Assembly (NCBI GenBank): GCA_029204225.1
Contig: CM055106.1
Coordinates: 36,180,361-36,244,360, forward strand
Reading direction: 5' to 3'
Length of the DNA stretch: 64,000 nucleotides
From: Diphasiastrum complanatum
Taxonomy: Eukaryota > Streptophyta > Lycopodiopsida > Lycopodiales > Lycopodiaceae
How positions within the stretch are numbered: the first letter of the stretch is position 1; each line of letters opens with the position of its first letter. A program made the translations under genes and the position numbers. The notes beneath the pieces were generated by a model. It was not told the origin of the DNA, made no database searches, and was given only the letters and a program-made list of their open reading frames with translations. Of the stretch, positions 45,180 to 55,448 are shown piece after piece.

Positions 45180-45918
45180 TACAACATTACAAGCATTCAC
45201 ATACTCATTTGGATCTAGTTTATAGATGCCTCCAAATCTAGAACCTAATGCAAGTATCTCATCATTCTTTTTGATAGTGCAGGTATCAACATTGAATTTT
45301 ACATCAAGGCCATGATCAAGCAATTGGCCAACACTAATAAGATTCTTGGTAAGCTTAGGTACATAAAGAACTTTAGAGAGAGAAAGAACTTTAGAGATGC
45401 AAGCTTCAAGGGAATGCTCCCTATGCCTTTAATAGGACATTCAAAATCATTTGCAGTGTATATTGATTTCTTGACTCCATCATAAGGTGCAATAGAAGAG
45501 AAAGAGTCCTTGGAGCTACACATATGTGAAGAGGCTCCACTATCAATATACCATAGGCCATCCTTCTTGAAAGGAGTAGATGAGAAACTAGAGACCATAA
45601 GAGATCCCTCTCCATCACCTGCAATAGTTTCTTCCTTCTCATTGGTAATGTTGGCTTGCTTAAGTTGATTTTTCTTCTTGAAGCAATTGGTTGCATAATG
45701 GCCTTTCTTGCCACAATAAAAGCACTTGATCTTCTTCTTCTTGAGCTTGGATGATGAAGCATTAGAGGAATCATGTTCCTCCTCATCTTTGTCTTTGGAT
45801 TTGACTTTGTCCTTGCTTGAGGATTGTTGATGTTGGTCTTGCTCCTCCCTTTGTGCTTATCCTTGGCAAAGAGAGCTTTGCCATCATTATGAGTGAGAGA
45901 AAGCTTGTCCATCCTCAA
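45180..45918 (-). pseudogene. copia gag end and protease
   Basis: On the minus strand, a Lys-rich gag end is followed by a CCHC zinc knuckle (CFYCGKKGHYATNCFKKKNQ, at about 45730-45670). The protease follows (DGLWYIDSGASSHMCSSKDS at about 45560), then a pre-integrase part ending near 45180 (ILALGSRFGGIYKLDPNEYV). A frameshift separates the two visible frames (45918-45421 and 45598-45299). Both ends are cut, with the accessory protein beginning at 45180. It appears to be inserted between a gypsy 3' end and its accessory gene. Confidence 0.85.
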
Positions 45919-46419
45919 GAGCTTCTACTCGCCAATGGTTGTGAAACTAGTATAACTGGCTTTGGGTGCGTTTTGAATACGATTGCCATGGCGCTCATAA
46001 TTGTAAACCAGCGATGGCGGAAAAGAGCTTGATTGTAACAGAAATCAGAGAGCAAGAGTGATGGACAGTGGTAGCGAAAAAATAGAAGTGTTTGAGGTTT
46101 TTGGTGTATTGATGATATATCGGCGGATTAGACTAATATTAATGAAAGCGTGTCCTTCGTTTTGAAGGTACATATTCAATAATAAAGTGTCTAGTCCTAA
46201 AAACAAACAAAAAATAGATAAATAAATTAAAAAATAATAAATAAGCAAAATACACAGATGCTTCGCACAGTTCGCAAAAGTTTCGCTCAGTATTTGAGAA
46301 TTTAGAACTATGAAAATAATAATATACACAATCTATAAAACAATGTGTGAAATTGGAAGCAAAGACTGTTGTTTTTTTCGTTAAAATGTATGAGAAAATA
46401 TATTGGCGAAAAATGTATC
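45919..46419. other. No gene recognised
   Basis: AT-rich, with a long Leu/Phe-rich minus-strand frame (46853-46308) that is a translation of the repeat array, not a credible protein. Confidence 0.4.
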
Positions 46420-46860
46420 AGAGAAAAGTGCGAAGGTGTCGGAAATTTCGCATATTTCCGCTGTACTAGTGACATGAAAACATGATGAAAATAAAGGTAT
46501 GTGCAAAATGATGTGCAACATTGTGGCTGTGTTATATTTTTTTGCAAATTCCCAAAGGTAAAAAATGGAGTGAAAGAAAATCCCGAAAAATGCGAAGGTA
46601 GAAGTGTCGCAATTTTTTTGTTTCTAACAATGGTGAAATTACTTAATATACCATATTCCAATATGGTGTCGGGTTTTTTGCAGAAATAAAGTGAAACAAT
46701 GAAGCGAAGGTTTCGACATTTTTGTAAAAAATGTAGTGAAAATAGAAATGTAGTGAAGGTGTCGGAAATTTTGCTACAACATATATGGGCAAAGAATGCG
46801 AAGGTGTCGGCATTTTTTTTCTTTGCAAACTTCGGCGAAAACGATTGGACCAAAGATGAC
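46420..46860 (-). repeat. CCTTCGC-type motif array downstream of gypsy integrase
   Basis: On the minus strand, CCGACACCTTCGC-like motifs occur at about 46430, 46595 (variant), 46703, 46757 and 46800, each followed by A-rich or TTT-rich spacer. Intervals are about 50-110 bp. The array directly follows the integrase C-terminus on this strand, as in the forward copy at 57850-58165. Confidence 0.7.
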
Positions 46861-46904
46861 GGCCTTTAAAAACTGGATAAAATGTAAAAAGCATTGAAAA
46901 TTAG

Positions 46905-47521
46905 TCATAGTAGCGCTTCACCCTTGAGCCATTTACTTGAGTATCAAGTAAATGTCCTTGAAGATCAGCTAATTGAAGTGATCCATTGTTAAAAACTTCT
47001 ATGACTTTATACGGTCCCATCCATCTGGTATGTAATTTCCTAGGAAACAACATGTGTCTGTTATCATACAGAAGCATGTAATCCCCTCGTTTAATTTCTA
47101 TCTTCTTAATGGATTGGTCAAAAATATCTTTTCTTTTATTTTGAACTCATTTAGTCTCGATTAATGAAAGACGATGATCCTCTTCCAGTTGCGTCAAAGA
47201 TATCATCCACTCCCAGAGACTATCGTGTTCATCCATTCGCGTTTCATTACTAATGCGAAACGTCGGAACTTCGAATTCTATTGCTAGTATGGGATGCATT
47301 CCATACACAAGATAGTATGGAGTCTGCCTAGTTGTAATCTTTTCAACAGTTCTGTATGCCCATAAGACAAATGGTAACTTCTGATCCCAATCAGAAGAAT
47401 GTGTTTCCGTTACTTTATTCAAAATTTTACACAGAATTCCGTTTGCCCGTTCCATAAGCCCATTTGCTTTTGGATTATATGAAGTGGTTTGGCGATGTGT
47501 AATAGAAAAATATGACAACAT
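46905..47521 (-). pseudogene. Ty3/gypsy integrase C-terminal half
   Basis: Minus-strand frame: ITHRQTTSYNPKANGLMERA, NGILCKILNKVTETHSSDWD, LPFVLWAYRTVEKITTRQTP, YYLVYGMHPILAIEFEVPTF. A frameshifted C-terminal domain follows (MLLYDNRHMLFPRKLHTRWM, GPYKVIEVFNNGSLQLADLQ, SRVKRYYD). The family Y-P-NG-(M/A)ER block is present, with E retained. The N-terminal half of integrase is cut at about 47525, where copia RT sequence starts. No chromodomain is apparent. Confidence 0.85.
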
Positions 47522-47539
47522 GACCTTGATGGTCTGATT

Positions 47540-48435
47540 AAGAACAGATCTGTGATTTTATACTTTTCAGAAATCTGACTCTTCATGTCCTTGATTCGCA
47601 TCAAGGAGTTTCCTATCATAAGAGAATCATCCACGAAAATAGTCAGAATCACAAAATCTCTTCCTACTCTTTTTATGTAGACATTGCAGTCTGGTTGTGT
47701 AGGATTGAAGTCTAGAGACTTTAGAAGACTGTCGAGCTTCTTGTACCAAGCTCGTGATGTCTACTTTAGACCATAATGCATCTCTGCAACTGACAAACAT
47801 ATTGTCGATTGTTGGAGTCTTCAAGTCCTTTAGGCTACTTCATGAAGATTTCTTCCTCTAGATCTCCATGGAGAAAGGCTATCTTTACATCAATCTGGTG
47901 AATTTTCAAATTGTGTTGTGTACCCTATGCAAGGAGCAGTCGAATGCTTGTCATCTTGACCATTGGCGAATATGTGTCGAAATAGTCGACTCTGTACCTT
48001 TGTGTGTAGCCCTTTGCGATAAGTCTTGCTTTGTAACGTCCAACAGTGCCATCTGATTTCATTTTTCTTTTGTACACCCACTTGCAGTCTACGATCTTTT
48101 TGTTTTCTGGCAGTGGCTCTAGTGTCCATCTCGTTTCGCCTCATTGATTCGATCTCCTATGACATTGCCTGCTTTCAGAATTCTCCCTCTAGACTCTGGA
48201 CAACTTCTACATATGTAATTGGCTCTTCAGTGAAGCTATAGTACTCGAATTCTATGTCTTCGCTCCATTGAAGATTGTTAGCATATCGATTTGGAGGTTT
48301 TCTTTGTCTTGTTGACCTTCTAGGTTCGTTTCATCGCTGTTCGATGTTTCTGATTTGTGGGGTTGATCTTCGTCTTCCTGCTATGGAGTCTGGGGCTCAA
48401 CATTCTGATTTGATACCTGTCCTCGATCTCCCTCT
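47540..48435 (-). pseudogene. copia reverse transcriptase (decayed)
   Basis: On the minus strand the RT order is recoverable in shifting frames: CKWVYKRKMKSDGTVGRYKA, RLIAKGYTQRYRVDYFDTYS, IHQIDVKIAFLHGDLEEEIF, and LILTIFVDDSLMIGNSLMRI with the catalytic FVDD intact. The region is interrupted by at least three stops or frameshifts and ends near 47540 against gypsy integrase. RNase H is missing. It belongs to the same element as the integrase and gag upstream on this strand. Confidence 0.8.
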
Positions 48436-49340
48436 TAAACTGACAACAATGTGAAGATCTCATGGCCTTTTCCATCCTTCAGTCTAGGGAATGTGGACTC
48501 ATCGAACTTCACATCTCTACTCAAAACAATCTTCTTTGTGGTTGGATTGTAGAGTCTGTACACTTGTGATTTGTTCGAGTACCTGACCATGATTCTTTGT
48601 TCTAATTTATCGTCAAACTTGTTTCTTTTTTCTTTTGGAATGTGCTTGTACGCTGCTGCACATCCAAACACACGTATGTATGACAAATCAGGCTTTCTAC
48701 CTGTCCACATTTCGTACGATGTCTTATTGTCTAAGGCGGTCATTGTTGATCTGTTTTGCAGGTGTACTACTGCAACTATTGCCTCAGCCCAAAATTGACT
48801 TGGCAATCAAGCTTGTGCCATCATGCATCTGGCTCCTTCGACTAGTGTCCAGTTTCTCCTTTCTGCGACACCATTATATTCTAGGGTGTACGCAGGTGTG
48901 AATTTATGCTCTATCCCCAATTTTTGGTAGAATTTAGAAAATTCTATGCTCTTGTACTCAGCTCCATTATCAGATCTGATGATCTGAATCTTCCTTGAGG
49001 TGTGTCTCTCTGCAAAGGCCACGAACTTCTTGAAAGAGTCGAACACTTCAGAGTTTTTCTTTAGGTAGTAGATCGTTGTCCTCCGGCTGTAATCATCAAT
49101 GAACATCAAGAAATACCTCGATCTTGAGAGCAAATCCACTTTCATCGGTCCACAGACATTTGAGTGGACGAGTTCAAAAACTTCTTTGGCTCTTCTTCCC
49201 TCATGTGTGAATGGATTTCGATGATGTTTGCCTTTCTGACAGGCTTTGCAAAACTCAGAATCGGGTCTAGATATCTTCAGATCTGTGACTATGTCTTTCT
49301 TGCACATGTCATACAGACTCCCCATATTCAGATGATACAT
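48435..49340 (-). pseudogene. copia integrase
   Basis: Two minus-strand frames, 49340-48807 and 48806-48435, meet at one break. They read the zinc-binding end (CKACQKGKHHRNPF), the catalytic core (FELVHSNVCGPMKVDLLSRS, FMFIDDYSRRTTIYYLKKNS, IIRSDNGAEYKSIEFSKFYQ, LEYNGVAERRNWTLVEGARC) and the C-terminal zone (FWAEAIVAVVHLQNRSTMTA, YIRVFGCAAAYKHIPKEKRN). The first catalytic Asp of the HSDVCGP motif is Asn (codon at 49158-49160), which alone would abolish activity. A stop at 48806 separates core from C-terminus. Confidence 0.9.
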
Positions 49341-49653
49341 TCTTCTATGCTAGAGTTGATTTTCATACATTCTTCTATGCCAGAATTGATTTTCATTTTC
49401 TGATGCACTTAATATGCTATCATAATTGTTGATTATCTTGGCTTGGTAGAGATTTCCTTCTCTACATCCAATTGTCAGCAATTTGTTTGTTGTTTTCTCG
49501 GTCATTCGGCATGTATTGCCATTGAATAAAACTCGAATTCCAAGAAATTGATAGCAGGTCTTTTCTCAGTGAAGGTATGTAGAGTGCCCTTGACAGCTTT
49601 GCTTGACCTGACAGTGTTCGCAGCTGTAGAGTCCCAATGCCCTTGACATCATG

Positions 49654-50256
49654 TCAGCTCCCACCGCCTAGAATCACTGCTCTATTGTCTTTGAGCTCTC
49701 TAAAGTCGATCAAGATTCTCTTGTTGCTGGTGATGTGTGAGGTTGCTCCTGAATCTATGACTATATCGTAGTCTTGTTCAGTGTAACTTGTTGAAGCTTC
49801 ATCAAGTATTGTAAAAGCTTCATTACTTCTATCTACATCCTTGGATGACTTTGCAACATTTTCTTTCTCAGCTTTGTTCTTAACTTTTGGGTTGAATCTG
49901 CAATCGTATGTAGAGTGCCCCTTCTTTTTGCAGTGCATGCAAGGTATCATTGGATTGAACCACCACTTATTGGCTGTGTACCCTGGTTTGTGACAGTGAT
50001 CACATGAAGAAGACTGTTGATTATCATTGCCTTTGCTCGAAGACTTTGTCTTGTCGAATCTGGGCTTGTTCTCGTTCTTCTTCTTTCCTTTTGTGAAAAG
50101 AGCTTTCTCCTGATCATTGTTTCCTTCTCCTTCGTCCCTCATTAGTCTCTCATCAACAGCAAGACTGATTGCTATTGGAGAAAGAGGAAGAGGGTGTCGT
50201 GTGTGAGAAATAAAAATGGCTCCAAAAAAAAGAAAACGAACACGAAAAAGAAACAA
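49654..50256 (-). pseudogene. copia gag zinc knuckles and protease
   Basis: A 200-codon minus-strand frame opens with a Ser/Lys-rich gag end (ALFTKGKKKNENKPRFDK). Two knuckles follow: CDHCHKPGYTANKWW (degenerate, Gly-Tyr in place of Gly-His, no last Cys) and CMHCKKKGHSTYDCR (complete). The protease active site is DIVIDSGATSHITSNKR. The pairing of one decayed and one intact knuckle repeats that of the element at 10.8 kb, so the two families are related. Gag N-terminus is absent upstream. The intervening part (49340-49654) holds the rest of protease with stops. Confidence 0.88.
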
Positions 50257-50681
50257 ACGAGAAAAATGAACTCGAACGAAAAGTGTTCGTGCGTAGCGGA
50301 ATGAGCTATATGACTCTTTCCCTAAGCATGACTATGCCTATCAAAAACAAACAGAGCGTTAGGGATAGAAATCAGTGCCGTTCTGATTACGTAGCCAAAC
50401 GTTAATTGAACACCAGAAGAATTAATTTGTTGCGATCAGCTAGACAAATTATTTGTCATGAATGATTCGCGAAGACTGAGCTTGACTGATAATCAGTCGC
50501 GAATGATTCACGAAAGGCAAGACTAAATATTAGTCGTCTATGACTAGACTAACATTGACTCGCTAAGAACTGATTACCAAATTGAGAAACTAGAAAAGTC
50601 AGATAGAATGAAAATGAGCATAGCAAGTACAATCATACTTGTCCTTTTTTTTTCTTTTTTTCTTTTCCTGAAAATTGACAT
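50257..50681 (+). other. Copia leader remnant and LTR end
   Basis: 50257-50300 carries CGAACACGAAAA and TTCGTGCG motifs of the copia family. 50440-50590 repeats TTCGCGAA/TTCACGAA-type text. 50640-50681 is pyrimidine-rich and ends CTGAAAATTGACA, the likely end of a forward copia LTR. No gene. Confidence 0.5.
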
Positions 50682-50694
50682 GGTATCAAAGCCA
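50682..50694 (+). other. Copia primer-binding site
   Basis: TGGTATCAAAGCC follows the LTR-ending CA at 50680-50681. It is the same primer site as the minus-strand one at 41902-41914. The leader that follows contains CACACGTGTG at 50845-50854. Confidence 0.75.
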
Positions 50695-51275
50695 AGTCTA
50701 AGAGTGATCTAATGATTAATGAATCTTGTGAAATCATTGACAATGAGTTGCTTTTTAGCTTTACTTGAGAGGGCGAGTTTGCAGGAGATAGGTACCATCA
50801 ATATTTTTGGTCAAGATCGATTTGTGGGCTGCTGATGTACTGTCCACACGTGTGAAACCATACAACAACCTTCAAATTAACTTCCTTTAGTGTTTTTGAC
50901 CCAAAAATGTGCATACTAGTCCAAAATTCAAGTTTTTTGGGGCATTGTGTTGATCTAGGTTCAATCTATTGAATGCTAAAGATCAAATAGTGTTTTGATT
51001 CATTGAGGCAATTTATTTTGAAGCATTAGGTAAGATCTATAAGGCTGATTTGTTCAGATCTTAAGTGTGTGTAAAACATCAAACAAAATTGTACTAGAAT
51101 CAATTTTTTGGAGGAGTGATTTGCTAGCATATTTGAAGTAGATCTATTATACCATCATCCAAGTTGAACTAGGATTGATTGGGCCGAGATTAAAAGCTGC
51201 TTGAAAAGCTAGAAATCTATCTTAGATCACTCTTTATCAAGAGATCTTTGTGCATCTCATAGGCTTTCATTCACA

Positions 51276-51660
51276 ATGTCATCCATGGGTGGATATTTGT
51301 TAGAATCTAGTGAGAAACTAACTTCCACAAACTATTCCATTTGGAAAGTGAGGATGGAATCACTACTTGTGATCCATGACCTCTTTGATATTGTTTTAGG
51401 AGTTGAAGAAGAGCCTCAAGTTGCCCAAGAACAACTAAAATACAAGAAGAGGGCTAGATTAGCCTTACATTGCTTAAAGTTGAATGTGAGCAATGACCTC
51501 TTGAAGGAGGTAGCTTCTTGTGCCTCATCTAAAGAGCCTTGAGATTCAATAAAGAACATTTATGAATCCAATAACACTCAAAGAGGGCTTATGCTAAGAA
51601 ACTTGATCTTGCAAAGCATGAGGGGGAGTGGAGAAAATGGACAAGAGTATGTCCTAAGGG
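51276..51660 (+). pseudogene. copia gag N-terminus
   Basis: ATG at 51276 begins MSSMGGYLLESSEKLTSTNY, SIWKVRMESLLVIHDLFDIV, LGVEEEPQ, then LKLNVSNDLLKEVASCASSK and a TGA (51540) where Trp is expected in the family (AWD). The frame continues (DSIKNIYESNNTQRGLMLRN, GENGQEYVLRV) to 51660, where LTR A starts. This gag belongs with the primer site at 50682 and probably with the pol frame at 52361; the intervening gag and protease are replaced by LTR A and unknown sequence. Confidence 0.87.
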
Positions 51661-51662
51661 TA

Positions 51663-52020
51663 TGTTGGGGGTATTCCAACATATTGTAAATAAATAATAT
51701 CAACTAATAAAATATGTTGCGAGGGCATGGCATCCTATGTGTATAAGCCCATGGCCCAATGAGCACGCAAGTTGAGTTGTAAATAGAATAATAGATTTGG
51801 GCCCTTTTGTAATTAAAATAAAACTTGAGGCCCAAAGTCAAGTTAGAAACTTAGTGTTAACTATTTTAAGTAGGGTCCAAATGGAGACTCACATGAATCA
51901 TGTAAAATCCAATGCACTTTTTTAAGACCTTTGTTTAAGTTGGGTCCAAGATGAATAAATAGCATTAGTGTACATATTAGCCAATAGTATTTTGGGGCAA
52001 GAGCCTTCCCCATTTACAGG
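51663..52020 (+). mobile_element. LTR family A, copy 2 (partial)
   Basis: It starts TGTTGGGGGTATTCC, contains GGCATCCTATGTG and AAGCCCATGGCCCAATGAGC, and follows copy 3 to about the CCAAT/GGGGCAAG block. After that the sequence departs, so the 3' half of the LTR is missing. It interrupts copia gag. Confidence 0.75.
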
Positions 52021-52360
52021 GGTGGGATGATGTTGGCTGATTCTGACGAATCCCCAAGATACTCGGCTAGAGCTACCCATGAGCACCTCTCAGCTTGGAC
52101 CGAAGAGGTCTCTAAGAAGTCGAGACAAACGAAGACTGAGAGCCAAGGAATACTAGTTAATACTGTCAAGTAGAAACTGTGTAAGCCTCATGGTGGATCC
52201 CGAAAGATGGAATGACCATGTAGGAACTAGTATTTCTAGGCAAGGTAATAAATGCAAGTAGGCCCCTCTTAGAAAGTAGAGTGAGCCACCTTTTGATGGT
52301 GACATCTATCGGAGAGCATAATTCCACTTGTAATTTGTGTAATGTGGAAATGCCGCTAGG
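52021..52360. other. Unassigned insert between LTR A and copia pol
   Basis: About 340 bp with higher GC than its surroundings and no recognisable domain. It ends where the integrase frame begins. Confidence 0.4.
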
Positions 52361-53890
52361 ATGCCACCTACTAAAGCTCTCCCCATGGAGGCTATGATCA
52401 AGGAGGAGTATGCTTTAGGCCTACCAAGGTCTATTGGGAAGGAAGACAAGGTTTGTGAAGCTTGTGCCTTATCCAAGGCACATAAGAAGGTGTTTCCTAA
52501 CTCCATCACAAAGTCATCTCATCCTCTTGAACTCATACACTCGGATGTGCACATTGCTAGCACCAAATCTAATGGAGGTTCATCCATGTTTTTAACCTTC
52601 ATTGATGACTACTCAAGATATTGTTGGGTGTTCTTACTTTCCTTCAAGTCTCAAGTATTTGATACTTTTGTAAAGTTCAAGCTATTTGTGGAAAAGCATC
52701 ATAATCATAGCATCAAGATTCTTAGAAGTGACAATGGTGGAGAATTCATCTCCAATGAGTTCAAGGCCTTTTGTGAGGAGGAAGGGATCAAGAAAGAGAC
52801 TTCTTGTCCTTACATTCCTCAACAAAATGGAGTTGCTGAAAGAAGGAATAGAACATTATGTGAATGTTCTAAGGCTTTAAGATTAGATGCTTGTTTGCCC
52901 AAATCCTTTTGGGGTGAGTCTCTTGTATGTGCAAACTACTTGATGAATAGGGTGTCTTGCAAAGCAATTGAAGGCAAAACTCCTTATGAGATGTTGTATG
53001 GAAAGAAACCCAATCTTAATCACTTGAAAGTTTTTGGGTGTATATGTTATGTGCATGTGCCATTGGAAACAAGAACCAAGGAGGATCCATCTTCCACAAG
53101 AGGGATCATGCTTGGATATGCAAGCTCAAGCAAGGGCTACAAAGTCTATCTCCCATCCTTGAACAAATTTGTTGTTTCAAGGGATGTCATCTTTGATGAA
53201 CATCATATGCATATGCTTGAAGAAGGCTCAAGTGCTCCAACAATGAAGAAGAAGATGGCCGAGGAGCAAGATCTTGGTTTTGAGGAGGAGCTCATGGAGG
53301 AGCAAGCACCAAACCCACCTATCACACCAAGGAGATCTTCAAGGGCAAAAGTGGAGCCATCAAGGCTCACATATCAAGGCAAAGGACAGCAAGTTGAGGG
53401 TATCTCATCCACTTCTTATGCTTTATCTAGTTTTGAAGAACCGTCTAATGTTGAAGATGCATTGAACTCCAAAGAATGGTACAAAGCTATGTTGGATGAG
53501 TATGATGCCTTGATTGAGAATAAAACTTGGTTGCTTGTTGAGAGACCTCAAAGGAATGTAATAGGATGCAAGTGGGTCTTCAAGCTTAAGTTGAATGCAA
53601 ATGGGAGTGTTAACAAACATAAAGCAAGACTAGTTGCAAAAGGTTATGCTCAAGAGAGAGGGATAGACTATGAGGAAACTTTTGCACCCGTGGCCAAGAT
53701 GGTCACAATAAGACTAATCATTGCACTTGCATCACATTTTGGATGGATTCTATGTCAAATGGATGTCTCTAATGCTTTCTTGAATGGTTTTTTGGAAGAG
53801 GATATCTATATGGAGCAGCCACAAGGGTTCATCAAGCATGGAATGGAGAACAAAGTATCTCTAGGGGTTCTTCTCGTGGATCTCTTCTAA
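52361..53890 (+). CDS. copia integrase and N-terminal RT, 509 codons, 3' truncated
   Basis: This is the longest intact copia frame here. It reads the integrase zinc part (CEACALSKAHK), all three core catalytic sites (LIHSDVHIASTK; FIDDYSRYCWVFLLSFKSQ; QQNGVAERRNRTLCE), the C-terminal zone (LNHLKVFGCICYVHVPLETR) and an acidic linker with RRSSRAKVEPSRLTY. RT follows to fingers/palm (CKWVFKLKLNANGSVNKHKA, GIDYEETFAPVAKMVTIRLI, LCQMDVSNAFLNGFLEEDIY). After PQGFIKHGMENKV the family sequence ends and unrelated codons lead to the stop, so the Y-DD box and RNase H are gone. Integrase residues look intact, suggesting a younger copy. The true start would have been the polyprotein ATG upstream. Confidence 0.9.
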   Translation: MPPTKALPMEAMIKEEYALGLPRSIGKEDKVCEACALSKAHKKVFPNSITKSSHPLELIHSDVHIASTKSNGGSSMFLTFIDDYSRYCWVFLLSFKSQVFDTFVKFKLFVEKHHNHSIKILRSDNGGEFISNEFKAFCEEEGIKKETSCPYIPQQNGVAERRNRTLCECSKALRLDACLPKSFWGESLVCANYLMNRVSCKAIEGKTPYEMLYGKKPNLNHLKVFGCICYVHVPLETRTKEDPSSTRGIMLGYASSSKGYKVYLPSLNKFVVSRDVIFDEHHMHMLEEGSSAPTMKKKMAEEQDLGFEEELMEEQAPNPPITPRRSSRAKVEPSRLTYQGKGQQVEGISSTSYALSSFEEPSNVEDALNSKEWYKAMLDEYDALIENKTWLLVERPQRNVIGCKWVFKLKLNANGSVNKHKARLVAKGYAQERGIDYEETFAPVAKMVTIRLIIALASHFGWILCQMDVSNAFLNGFLEEDIYMEQPQGFIKHGMENKVSLGVLLVDLF

Positions 53891-54095
53891 CTCCTCTAAC
53901 AATGGTGTTTAGATCATCGGGGGATTATACGGGTAATGGGTTGTGATGGCCCAGTTTAGTATAGTGGGTGGCGGCTATGCCCACACAGATCCAAGTCAAG
54001 TTGGTGGTTAACTTGTACACGCGCATAGAACTCTCATCAACTCTATGTCTAAGTTAAAACAGTCTATCTCCTAATATCAAGAGCTAATGAATGTA
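53891..54095. other. No gene recognised
   Basis: Moderately GC-rich sequence with GGGTGGCGGCTATGCCCAC near 53965. No domain. Confidence 0.4.
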
Positions 54096-54443
54096 TCAAC
54101 TATAGAAGTGGTAGAAGGCCACACCTTGATGTACCATTTGATAGAAGTCCTTTGGTAAGGGCAACTCGTTGTGAAACTTGTCATGTAAGGTCAGAAGTCG
54201 TGGGTGTACACTTGGTACAAGGGTTATAGGGAGGGTTAAGGTGCGTGTGGTTACTAGTACCCACTGCTGGCCTATCTTGATGTAGATAGAGGCTTTTATT
54301 CTATAGCCCTTGTTGTCAGCCTCTACGACTAGGTCCCCCGCACGTATATCAAGTATGGCGGTGTCAAATCCTACAATTGCTACATATAGTCCATTGATCT
54401 TGAGTATCAGACAATATTGTCGCAAACACGAAAAGTGCTCCAT
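54096..54443 (-). CDS. Hypothetical 115-codon frame
   Basis: The minus-strand frame MEHFSCLRQYCLILKINGLY to GVAFYHFYS has balanced composition and alternating hydrophobic patterns (YVAIVGFDTAILDIRAGDLV, LVTTRTLTLPITLVP), compatible with a beta-rich domain. It contains no motif I recognise. It lies between a copia remnant and LTR A copy 3 and could be a fragment of an accessory or transposon gene. Chance cannot be excluded. Confidence 0.25.
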   Translation of the reverse strand: MEHFSCLRQYCLILKINGLYVAIVGFDTAILDIRAGDLVVEADNKGYRIKASIYIKIGQQWVLVTTRTLTLPITLVPSVHPRLLTLHDKFHNELPLPKDFYQMVHQGVAFYHFYS

Positions 54444-54590
54444 GCTTATGTATCATCCAATATGAGTTTTTTTGTTGGTGACTAGCCTACGCGCTTGCTT
54501 GGCTGGTGCTCATATCCCTATGACATGGGTAATGGTGTTCTCTTCTCTATGGTGTTGGTCAAGGGTTTCTTGAAGCTCAGAAGGTGATTT

Positions 54591-55410
54591 TGTTGGGGGT
54601 ATCCCCAACAAAGTGTAAATAAATAAAATCCTCCAATAAAATGTGTTGTGAGGGCATGGCATCCTGCGTGTATAAGCCCATGGCCCAATGAGCACGCAAT
54701 TAGAGTTGTAAATAAAATAAACTTGACTTGGGCTTTGGAATTAAAATAAAACTAGAGGCCCAATGTCATTTTTAAACTTAGAGATCACTTTTTAGAGTTG
54801 GGTCCAAATTGGGACTCACATGAATCTTGTGATTTCTAATGTACTTTTTGTGGACCCTTGGATCAAGTTGGGTCCAAGATGAATGGATAGGATCATTGTG
54901 AATATTAGCCAATAAGATTGAGGGGCAAGGGCCTTCCCATTTTATAAAAAGGCACCATTTGTACACTATTTTCATGCTTAATGAGAAGGAGAAAACTCTA
55001 CCATTTTTTAGAGAGAATCATCCTCATTTGCTATTCACTACTTGCTATTGCTCTTGATTGTATTTTCCATTGTTTTCTATTTCCATGTTTATTGTTTGCC
55101 ATAGTGAATGCTTTTCCATTAGCAAGCATAAGGAGCATTTGAGCTAACCTCCACCCTCACTCTCTATCTCTCTCTTTCTCTTCCCTTCTCAATCTCTTCT
55201 TCTCCATTCCTTCTCTTCAACCAAAACCATGATGAATGTTAGTGTAGAGGAGTAGAGTTAAAGAGGAGTAGTATAGTGGTGAGTAGAGTTAAGGGAGAAA
55301 GTAGGAAATTAACTAAAAGTAGCATCTATGCATAGTTACGTACCTATCCAGTGATCTAATCTTTGTTGACAGGCGGAAGGGCTATACTATGAGAGATCTT
55401 CAACCCCACA
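54591..55410 (+). mobile_element. LTR family A, copy 3 (nearly full length)
   Basis: It starts TGTTGGGGGTATCCCC and contains GGCATCCTGCGTG, AAGCCCATGGCCCAATGAGC, a CCAAT and TATA pair, GAGCATTTGAGCTAAC and AGGCGGAAGGGCTA, in the order of copy 1. It ends near CAACCCCACA (55410) without the expected primer site. LTR B begins 39 bp later, so it is a solo LTR or a 3' LTR abutting another element. Confidence 0.78.
54907..54950 (+). promoter_or_regulatory. LTR A promoter: CCAAT and TATA boxes
   Basis: CCAAT at 54909-54913 and TATAAAAA at 54943-54950, about 30 bp apart, sit in the LTR position of a Pol II promoter. The other two A copies have lost the TATA box. Confidence 0.55.
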
Positions 55411-55448
55411 GATTTCCTAGGTTGTATTGAAGTATTGATAATCGATGG

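Noticed and set aside
46308-46853. 181-codon minus-strand frame, Phe/Leu/Ser-rich
   Set aside because: It is the translation of the AT-rich array with CCTTCGC motifs. The peptide repeats (FAFFAH, FTTFLFSLHF) follow the DNA repeat.
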